From Promicromonosporaceae bacterium (GTDB taxonomy: Bacteria > Actinomycetota > Actinomycetes > Actinomycetales > Cellulomonadaceae): DNA of 6,742 bases. Position 1 is the stretch's first letter. Each line of letters starts with the position of its first letter. The position numbers were made by a program, and so were the translations under genes. Positions 1-4,844 of the stretch are shown piece after piece. The notes under the pieces are model-generated. The model made no database searches. It was given only the letters and a program-made list of their open reading frames with translations, and was not told the DNA's origin. The stretch covers positions 1 to 6,742 of the forward strand of contig WRIF01000091.1 of NCBI GenBank assembly GCA_009782865.1, written 5' to 3'.

Positions 1-1
1 C

Positions 2-880
2 GCCCCGGCGTGCCTGGCCTGTGTCGCCGGCGGCTCCCTGGCAGCCGGGCTCGCCGGGCTCGTGATCGTCTGGCGCTCCGGGCCGGCCACCTACTCCCTG
101 ACCGCCCTGTGGCACGCCCTCAAGCTGGGTCTGCCCACCGTGCCGCACTCCGCCGCCCTCACCGGCGTGGTCGCCGGCCTGGTGGTGATCGCCGAGCGTC
201 GCCTGGATGCCGCCGCCACCGCCCAGGTGATCCTCACCCTGGGAGCAGGCGCGACCATGCTGATCGGAGCGGTCAACAACGCCTGGGCGCCCCTGATCTT
301 CTCCACCGTCAAGGAGCGCCGGCTCGCCGTGCTCGACGAGACCTCAAGGGCGATCACCTACCTGATGGCTGCGGTGGTGGTGGCCGTCGCCCTGGGCTCC
401 TCGGTGCTGGTCCACCTGGCCGCGCCCGCCACCTTCGACCGCGCCCAGATGATTCCGGCCGTCGCCATCGCCGCCCTGGCCGCCATCCCCTCGGTGCCGT
501 ACTTCGCCTCCAGTCACCTGCTGCTCGTCCACGCGCAGACCGGCTGGCTGGCGCTGACCACCCCTACCGCCTTTGCCGGGGCCATGGCACTCGGCTGGTG
601 GCTGACCGGGCAATGGGGCATCGTCGGCATCGGCGTGGCCTACGCCGCCGCCTGGCTGCTACTCGGGGTGCTGACCACGCTGGCACAGCGCACCGCCGGC
701 GAGGACAAGTGGTGGCCCAAGCCCCACCTCCTGGCGCTGGCCGCGGTGGCCGTCGCCGCCGTCGCTGGCGCGTGGCTGCCCACCGACCTCCCGGGCGTCG
801 CCCTGCGCGCGGCACTGGCCGCCGCCCTGGCCCTGCCACTTCTCTGGCGAACCTACCGCCTGGTCCGCGGGAAGCGTTGA
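2..880 (+). CDS. Polysaccharide flippase (Wzx/MATE-like), C-terminal part; 5' end outside window
   Basis: The reading frame is open from the first bases and ends at TGA 878-880, so 292 residues of the C-terminal part are visible. A GTG at 62 could be taken as a start, but the frame continues upstream as hydrophobic protein, so the gene is truncated by the window edge. The visible part has about eight or nine hydrophobic segments separated by short charged loops. Visible residues 42-50 (LGLPTVPHS) and 82-98 (an AGATMLIGA segment followed by NNAWAPLIF) match the pattern usual in the second half of Wzx-type O-antigen/teichoic repeat-unit flippases. The C-terminus is basic (RLVRGKR). Family role: moving undecaprenyl-linked glycan units across the membrane. 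Adjacency to a pseudaminic acid synthase fits a nonulosonate-containing glycan. The family call is good; the exact substrate is inference. Confidence 0.8.
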   Translation, partial: APACLACVAGGSLAAGLAGLVIVWRSGPATYSLTALWHALKLGLPTVPHSAALTGVVAGLVVIAERRLDAAATAQVILTLGAGATMLIGAVNNAWAPLIFSTVKERRLAVLDETSRAITYLMAAVVVAVALGSSVLVHLAAPATFDRAQMIPAVAIAALAAIPSVPYFASSHLLLVHAQTGWLALTTPTAFAGAMALGWWLTGQWGIVGIGVAYAAAWLLLGVLTTLAQRTAGEDKWWPKPHLLALAAVAVAAVAGAWLPTDLPGVALRAALAAALALPLLWRTYRLVRGKR

Positions 881-889
881 CGGCTCCAC

Positions 890-903
890 TACGATTGAGC
901 CCA
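890..903 (+). promoter_or_regulatory. Leaderless-type -10 box (TACGAT) for the pseudaminic acid synthase gene
   Basis: TACGAT at 890-895 fits the actinobacterial -10 consensus TANNNT. Seven bases separate it from the ATG at 903, which puts a start site at or next to the A of the start codon. No Shine-Dalgarno sequence lies in the 22 bases between the flippase stop and this ATG. TTGACG at 877-882 looks like a -35 box, but is only 7 bases from the -10, so it is not counted. The gene may also be read through from upstream. Prediction from pattern only. Confidence 0.5.
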
Positions 904-1967
904 TGACCGCCCCCGTCGCCCCGTCCTTCCGCATCGGCCAACTCGACGTCGGCGTGGGGCATCGCCCGCTCGTCGTCGCCGAGATGTCGGGCAACCACAA
1001 CGGCGACCTTGGCCGGGCGCTTGCCATCGTCGACGCCATCGCCGCCTCGGGGGCGCAGGCCGTCAAGCTGCAGACATACACCGCAGACACGATCACCATC
1101 GACCACGACGGCCCAGACTTCCGGCTGTCCGCCGACCACGAGCTGTGGGGTGGCCGCAACCTCTACCAGCTCTACACCGAGGCACACACCCCATGGGAGT
1201 GGCATGCGCCGATCTTCGAGCGCGCCCGCTCCCAGGGGCTGATCCCGTTCTCCAGCCCGTTCGACGGCACGGCCGTCGACCTGCTGGAGGACCTAGACGC
1301 CGCGGTCTACAAGATCGCCTCCCTGGAGATCGGAGACATCCCGCTGCTGCGGCGAGTGGCTCGGACCGGCAAGCCCGTGATCCTCTCCTCTGGGGCCGCC
1401 GATGTCAGCGACATTGACCTCGCCGTCAAGACCATTCGCGCCGAGGGCAATGAGCAGATCGCCGTGCTCGGCTGCACGTCGAACTACCCCGCCTCGCCCG
1501 CCCAGACCGACCTGCGCGCGGTCAAGGTGATCTCGGACCTGTGGGGCGTGGTGGGCGGCCTGTCCGATCACACCAAGGGCATCGGCGTCTCGGTGGCCGC
1601 CGTGGCGTTCGGTGCGGCCATCCTGGAAAAGCACGTCACCCTGCGCCGCGCCGACGGCGGCGTCGACTCCGACTTCTCGCTCGAACCCGAGGAACTTGCC
1701 GCCCTGGCCACCGAGACGGAGGCCGCCTGGCTGGCGCTCGGCACCGGGCACATCGGGCCGAAGGCCGCCGAGGCGGAGTCCCGCCGCTTCCGCCGCTCCC
1801 TGTTTGTGGTCGCAGACGTCCGGGCCGGCGAGGTGGTCACCGAGGAGAATGTCCGTTCGATCCGTCCCGCCGGCGGGCTGGAGCCGCGCTACCTCGACGT
1901 GGTGCTTGGCCGTACCTTCACCCGCGACGTGGCGCGCGGCACCGCCCTGTCCTGGGACGTCGTCTAG
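903..1967 (+). CDS. pseI: Pseudaminic acid synthase (NeuB family, PseI type)
   Basis: A 354-residue protein, full length for the family. PseI condenses phosphoenolpyruvate with a 2,4-diacetamido-trideoxy-altrose to give pseudaminic acid in the cytoplasm. The NeuB TIM barrel spans about residues 22-285: AEMSGNHNGDL at 26-36, KLQTYTADT at 55-63, PFSSPFD at 115-121, YKIASLE at 136-142, a GCTSNYPA strand at 190-197, and LSDHT at 220-224. H223 and H244 (in EKH) have the same 21-residue spacing as the metal ligands H215 and H236 of Neisseria NeuB. The LWGGRNLYQLY stretch (81-91) followed by TPWEWH (96-101) is typical of PseI rather than sialic or legionaminic acid synthases. A C-terminal SAF/antifreeze-like domain spans about 295-354 and ends GTALSWDVV. 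The start follows a leaderless promoter with no ribosome binding site. Sialic or legionaminic acid synthase is the less likely alternative. Confidence 0.92.
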   Translation: MTAPVAPSFRIGQLDVGVGHRPLVVAEMSGNHNGDLGRALAIVDAIAASGAQAVKLQTYTADTITIDHDGPDFRLSADHELWGGRNLYQLYTEAHTPWEWHAPIFERARSQGLIPFSSPFDGTAVDLLEDLDAAVYKIASLEIGDIPLLRRVARTGKPVILSSGAADVSDIDLAVKTIRAEGNEQIAVLGCTSNYPASPAQTDLRAVKVISDLWGVVGGLSDHTKGIGVSVAAVAFGAAILEKHVTLRRADGGVDSDFSLEPEELAALATETEAAWLALGTGHIGPKAAEAESRRFRRSLFVVADVRAGEVVTEENVRSIRPAGGLEPRYLDVVLGRTFTRDVARGTALSWDVV

Positions 1968-2020
1968 GGCGCACCGAATCCGCCCGGCCTCGTCGAACGA
2001 CGGGCAGGCAGTCCGCCCGC

Positions 2021-2033
2021 TAGGCTGGCCGCA
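2021..2033 (+). promoter_or_regulatory. Leaderless-type -10 box (TAGGCT) for the ATP-grasp gene
   Basis: TAGGCT at 2021-2026 fits TANNNT and is followed by six bases (GGCCGC) and then the ATG at 2033. Transcription would start at the start codon itself. The 65-base gap after the synthase stop has no Shine-Dalgarno sequence and no recognisable terminator. No convincing -35 box is seen, which is common in actinobacterial promoters. The same arrangement precedes the synthase gene. Confidence 0.55.
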
Positions 2034-3016
2034 TGCAGCCCATCTCTGTGCTCGTTACCGGCGGCGGCGGCGACATCGGTCGCGGCCTGGCCAAGATCCT
2101 GCGCGACCTGCCCTACATCCGCGCCGTCTACGGCGCAGACCTCAATCCCCAGTTCCCGCATGAGGTGCTCTACGACGGCTTTGCCCACGGGGTCGCCTGC
2201 GACAACCCGGTCTACCTGACGTGGCTGGCCGACACCGCCGCCCGCTTCCGGGTGGACCTGGTGATCCCGATGGCCGAGCCGGAGATCAGGTTCTTCGCCG
2301 AGCGAGGCATGACCCAGGTGCCCCCGATGGGAAGCGAGACCCCGCCGGAGGCCGAGGGCACCGCAGGGGTGCCGCTGCTGCTGCCCTCAAGCGAGGTGAT
2401 GCGCATCGGCTTCAGCAAGCTGGCGACCGCCGAATGGCTGGCGGGGCGGGGCCTGCCGTTCCCGTGGACCGTGCGCGCCGATGAGGCCGCCCCCCAAGAG
2501 CTGCCCTGCATCATGAAGTCTGATCACGGCTCGGGCAGCAAGGCGCTTCATCTGGTCACCCGGGACAACCTCGCCGAACTGTCCCGGCATGCGGCGGGCA
2601 TGATCTACCAGGAGCTGCTCCTGCCCGACGAGTCCGAGCACACCTGCGGGGTGTTCCGCAGCCGGGCCGGGCAGACGCAGACCGTGACCTTCCGGCGCGT
2701 GCTCGCGGGCGGCCGCACCGGCTTCGGACAGGTGGTGTCCGTCCCGGCCATCGACAACCTGCTGGCCGAGTTCGCCCGGGACATCGGCCTGGTCGGCTCG
2801 GTGAACGTCCAACTGCGGCTCACCGACCGGGGGCCGGTGATCTTCGAGATCAACCCTCGCTTCTCCTCCACGGTGGTCTTCCGGCATCTGCTCGGCTTCC
2901 GTGACGTGGACTGGGCGATCCGGGACCACTTCGGTGCCCTCGAGGCACCGACCTTCGACGTTCAGGCGGTCTGTGGCAAGCGCATCTTCCGCGCGGATGC
3001 AGAAATCATCTACTGA
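2033..3016 (+). CDS. ATP-grasp ligase, putative nonulosonic-acid tailoring enzyme
   Basis: A 327-residue soluble protein with the ATP-grasp layout. Residues 5-20 form a Rossmann-like pre-ATP-grasp start (VLVTGGGGDIGRGLA), with acidic AEPEIRFFAE at 81-90. The ATP-grasp fold runs from about 120 to 300. It includes a lysine and glycine loop (IMKSDHGSGSK, K162 and GSGS 166-169), an adenine-hinge-like YQELLLPDE at 192-200, and the metal-binding strand VIFEINPRFSST at 269-280 with E272 and N274. Family members activate a carboxylate as an acyl-phosphate and join it to an amine, thiol or other nucleophile. The substrate cannot be read from sequence. Position 65 bases after the pseudaminic acid synthase suggests amide-linked acylation of an amino sugar or nonulosonate; this is inference. 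The protein resembles the ATP-grasp part of carbamoyl-phosphate synthase large subunit and will often carry that misleading label, but at 327 residues it is not that enzyme. Confidence 0.85.
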   Translation: MQPISVLVTGGGGDIGRGLAKILRDLPYIRAVYGADLNPQFPHEVLYDGFAHGVACDNPVYLTWLADTAARFRVDLVIPMAEPEIRFFAERGMTQVPPMGSETPPEAEGTAGVPLLLPSSEVMRIGFSKLATAEWLAGRGLPFPWTVRADEAAPQELPCIMKSDHGSGSKALHLVTRDNLAELSRHAAGMIYQELLLPDESEHTCGVFRSRAGQTQTVTFRRVLAGGRTGFGQVVSVPAIDNLLAEFARDIGLVGSVNVQLRLTDRGPVIFEINPRFSSTVVFRHLLGFRDVDWAIRDHFGALEAPTFDVQAVCGKRIFRADAEIIY

Positions 3017-3097
3017 CCACCCTGCGCCCCCTCCCCGCCTCTTCAAGCAGGCTCGCGCGGCGCGAAATGACCCGCGGCGCCCGCATAGCCGACCTTG

Positions 3098-3126
3098 CGC
3101 GCCAATCAGGGGGGCTAACTGGCGCG
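3098..3126. repeat. 7-bp inverted repeat with 15-base loop
   Basis: CGCGCCA at 3098-3104 and TGGCGCG at 3120-3126 are exact reverse complements around a 15-base G-rich loop containing six G in a row (3109-3114). It lies 82 bases after the ATP-grasp stop and just upstream of the presumed promoter of the next gene. It could be a weak terminator for the glycan genes (no T-run follows) or a regulator binding site. The arms are seen directly; function is unknown. Confidence 0.45.
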
Positions 3127-3154
3127 ACTCCGCTGGAGATTGCCTGACGACCCC

Positions 3155-3180
3155 TAGGTTATTGGAGGTGCCTTGGCACC
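3155..3180 (+). promoter_or_regulatory. Possible -10 box (TAGGTT) overlapping a near-palindrome
   Basis: TAGGTT at 3155-3160 fits TANNNT. A start site about seven bases downstream would be near 3167 and give a leader of about 45 bases to the ATG. GGTGCC at 3167-3172 and GGCACC at 3175-3180 are perfect reverse complements around TT, so a 14-base palindrome-like site would sit exactly at the transcription start, where a repressor could block it. No good -35 box is present at the normal distance. Pattern-based only. Confidence 0.35.
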
Positions 3181-3199
3181 GAATGACCCTGACACCCTG

Positions 3200-3204
3200 A
3201 GGAG
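3200..3204 (+). promoter_or_regulatory. Ribosome binding site AGGAG that decides the start of the secreted repeat protein
   Basis: AGGAG lies seven bases before the ATG at 3212. This spacing, with the signal peptide that begins at this ATG (MRRLGLR followed by a hydrophobic stretch), selects 3212 over the upstream TTG at 3173. Confidence 0.75.
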
Positions 3205-3211
3205 AACCTGC

Positions 3212-4675
3212 ATGAGAAGGCTCGGCCTGCGTTCCATCGCCGCGACGGTGACCGCCGTCTTGCTCACCACCGCCATCGCCCCCGTCGCCGCCGCCGAGGG
3301 AGTCGAAGACCCGGGCGCCGTCCCCCACCTGTCTGTGGCCCCCGGGCAAGGCTGGACATCTCCCAACTCCCGCTGGTATTCCCCCAACGGCAACCAGTTC
3401 CTGCTGTCCAACAACAATCACACCATCGCCCATCACTTCGCCTTTGGCCGTCACGGCGATGAGTTGCTGGTCGGCAACTGGAACGGCGTCGGCGGAGACA
3501 CCCTCGGGGTCCGCCGCAACGGCCGCATCTTCCTGATGAACCGACTCGGTTCCGGCAACGCCGACATCAACTTCTCCTTTGGGCGCCCCACCGACGAGAT
3601 CTTCGTCGGTGACTGGAACGGCAACGGCATCGACACCTTCGCCGTTCGCCGCGGCAACGCCTTCTACCTCACCAATCACCTGCAGGGTGGCAACGCCGAG
3701 CACCGCTTCACCTTCGGGCGTCCCGGCGACGAGGTGTTGGTGGGCGACTGGAACAACTCCGGCCTGGACACCTTTGCCATCCGCCGCGGCAACACCTTCT
3801 TCGTCTCCAACCACCTGCAGGGCGGCAACGCCGAGACCGTGTTCACCTTTGGGCGCCCCGGCGACGAGGTGATCGTGGGCAACTGGAACGGGGTCGGCGG
3901 TGACACCTTCGGGGTGGTGCGCGGCGCGCAGATCTTCAAGGACAACCACCTGCACGGTGGCAACGCCTCCACCTCCTTCACCTTCGGCTACGCGAACGAC
4001 GGCATCATCGTCGGTGACTGGAACGGCAACGGCATGTCCACGGTGGGCATCCGCCGCGGCATCCCCGCCTGCGACGTGCCCGGCCTCGGTCACCTCCTCG
4101 CCAACAACCCGAACTGCGTAGCGTTCTGCACTCACCCCGGCGCCACGCACCTGCCCTACAACCACCCCGGCTGCCAGCCGCAGTGCCCGCACCCGGGCCT
4201 GGGGCACCTGCGGGAGGGCGACTCCGCCTGTGTTGCCCCGCCACCCCCGCCGCCGGCCGGCGGTGGTCACGGCGGCATCGTCGCCGCGGCCCGTTCCCTG
4301 CAGCAGACCCACCGCAACAACCGCGGGCACTTTGCCGCCTTTGGCGGGGGTGACCCGGCCTCAGGCTTCGTGGTGGCCTCCGCGGCCGCGGTGGGCATCT
4401 CCCTGCCGCGCACCAACATGGCGGGCCTGCAGAGCTTCTTCCAGAGCGGCGGCCGCTGGGCCACCACCGCTGGGGTGGGCTCCATCGCCTTCTACACGCG
4501 GGCCTACGGCCTGACCCCGGTAAACCCCGCCGGCCCCGGTGTCGGAATCTGCCAGTATCCGAACGGCGCCGTCAACCCGCGCGGGGTGCACGGCTGCCTG
4601 ATCGTCGGCTGGGACCGCGACGAGGTTCGTGGCCGTACCCGCACCGGCGAGATGAACGGCTACGGCAGGCTCTAG
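3212..4675 (+). CDS. Secreted FG-GAP/VCBS-like repeat protein with Cys repeats and a degenerate NlpC/P60-like domain
   Basis: A 487-residue exported protein. Residues 1-28 are a signal peptide (basic MRRLGLR, hydrophobic core, likely cleavage after VAAA). Residues 76-283 are five repeats of exactly 45 residues, each with an FGRPGDE-like turn, a VGDWNGNGxD loop resembling the calcium loops of FG-GAP/VCBS propeller repeats, and an RRG strand. Residues 287-340 are three 19-residue cysteine units. A proline/glycine linker follows (341-354). The last domain (about 355-487) resembles NlpC/P60 cysteine peptidases: a helix with IVAAARSLQ, then ASGFV (383-387), GISLPRT (395-401), GSIAFY (423-428) and a histidine at 460 before GCLIVG. 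The residue aligning with the catalytic cysteine of the usual DCSGFV motif is A383. Cysteines 447 and 462 lie in the same domain. There is no LPXTG or membrane anchor, so it is released or held non-covalently. The domain call is from motif memory and could be wrong; the repeats are certain. It converges on the LPXTG gene. Confidence 0.8.
   Translation: MRRLGLRSIAATVTAVLLTTAIAPVAAAEGVEDPGAVPHLSVAPGQGWTSPNSRWYSPNGNQFLLSNNNHTIAHHFAFGRHGDELLVGNWNGVGGDTLGVRRNGRIFLMNRLGSGNADINFSFGRPTDEIFVGDWNGNGIDTFAVRRGNAFYLTNHLQGGNAEHRFTFGRPGDEVLVGDWNNSGLDTFAIRRGNTFFVSNHLQGGNAETVFTFGRPGDEVIVGNWNGVGGDTFGVVRGAQIFKDNHLHGGNASTSFTFGYANDGIIVGDWNGNGMSTVGIRRGIPACDVPGLGHLLANNPNCVAFCTHPGATHLPYNHPGCQPQCPHPGLGHLREGDSACVAPPPPPPAGGGHGGIVAAARSLQQTHRNNRGHFAAFGGGDPASGFVVASAAAVGISLPRTNMAGLQSFFQSGGRWATTAGVGSIAFYTRAYGLTPVNPAGPGVGICQYPNGAVNPRGVHGCLIVGWDRDEVRGRTRTGEMNGYGRL
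3437..4060 (+). repeat. Five tandem 45-residue (135-base) FG-GAP/VCBS-like repeats
   Basis: The units start at residues 76, 121, 166, 211 and 256, exactly 45 apart; the last is cut after RRG. Each begins F-x-F-G and has an acidic turn, the W-N loop, a D-T-x-x-V strand and an RRG strand. The first four end in a near-constant segment, most often NHLQGGNA. Loops in units 2 and 5 read DWNGNG. Units 1 and 4 share NWNGVGGDT, which suggests duplication of a block or recombination between units. A half-unit at residues 51-75 precedes the first. Such repeats normally form beta-propellers or carbohydrate/cell-wall binding stalks. Confidence 0.85.
4070..4231 (+). repeat. Three tandem 19-residue cysteine repeats
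   Basis: Residues 287-340 contain cysteines at 287/302, 306/321 and 325/340. Within each unit the pair is 15 apart, and the unit period is exactly 19. The consensus is C-x-x-P-G-x-x-H-L-x6-C, with the histidine and leucine kept in all three. Three local disulfides are likely outside the cell; the conserved histidines could also bind metal. I do not recall a named family for this repeat. Confidence 0.75.
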
Positions 4676-4688
4676 ACGCCAGCAACGA

Positions 4689-4725
4689 GTAAGGGGGGCC
4701 GAGGCATCCGCTCGGCCCCCCTTAC
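4689..4725. terminator. Bidirectional intrinsic-type terminator between convergent genes
   Basis: The arms 4689-4703 (GTAAGGGGGGCCGAG) and 4711-4725 (CTCGGCCCCCCTTAC) are perfect 15-bp reverse complements around a 7-base loop. The hairpin starts 14 bases after the + strand stop (4673-4675) and ends 17 bases from the - strand stop (4743-4745). There is no long T-run on either side, as is common in GC-rich actinobacteria. The position and symmetry support ending both transcripts. Confidence 0.88.
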
Positions 4726-4742
4726 CTATGGGAAGAAGTCCG

Positions 4743-4844
4743 CTACTCCTTGGTCGTCCGGCGGCTGAGCAGGGAGACGAGGCCACCAATCAGCAGCGCC
4801 GCCGCCACGCCGATCCCGGCCAGGCCGGCACCGGTCACCGGGAG
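4743..4844 (-). other. Sortase sorting signal (LPVTG, hydrophobic helix, basic tail)
   Basis: Codons for LPVTG lie at 4830-4844, followed by about 20 hydrophobic residues and the tail RRTTKE before the TAG stop. Sortase A-type enzymes cut between T and G and link the protein to peptidoglycan. This confirms a Gram-positive cell wall and outward display of the repeats. No sortase gene is in the window. Confidence 0.93.

Larger units (their letters stand above)
3017..3211 (+). other. Non-coding upstream region of the secreted repeat protein
   Basis: The 195 bases between the ATP-grasp stop and the chosen ATG at 3212 contain no supported gene. They hold a 7-bp inverted repeat (3098-3126), a possible -10 box (3155-3160), a 14-base near-palindrome (3167-3180) and a ribosome binding site (3200-3204). 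No strong T-tailed terminator follows the ATP-grasp stop; only a 4-bp GCCT/AGGC stem is seen just after it. An in-frame TTG at 3173, four bases after GGAGG, could extend the next gene by 13 residues. That would put a polar acidic stretch before the signal peptide, so it is not favoured. Confidence 0.6.

Noticed and set aside
10..906. 298-codon + strand frame over the flippase
   Set aside because: Arg/Pro/Gly-rich low-complexity product typical of a wrong frame in GC-rich DNA; the frame ending at 880 gives a clear membrane protein.
3155..3170. Leaderless start for the secreted protein
   Set aside because: The -10-like box is over 50 bases before the ATG and a good ribosome binding site is present, so a leadered mRNA fits better.
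3017..3211. c-di-AMP (ydaO-type) riboswitch before the wall-associated gene
   Set aside because: Such switches precede actinobacterial wall-hydrolase genes, but the conserved GGGTGAATC-like and GGGGAACC-like segments are absent here.
3173..3211. TTG start at 3173 adding 13 residues to the secreted protein
   Set aside because: It has a GGAGG only four bases away, but the added residues put acidic polar sequence before the signal peptide, and the ATG at 3212 has an AGGAG at a better spacing.
2387..4330. 647-codon open frame on the - strand across the ATP-grasp and secreted-protein genes
   Set aside because: It is antisense to two well-supported genes, spans their intergenic region, has no recognisable domain, and its apparent repeats mirror the 135-base repeats on the other strand.
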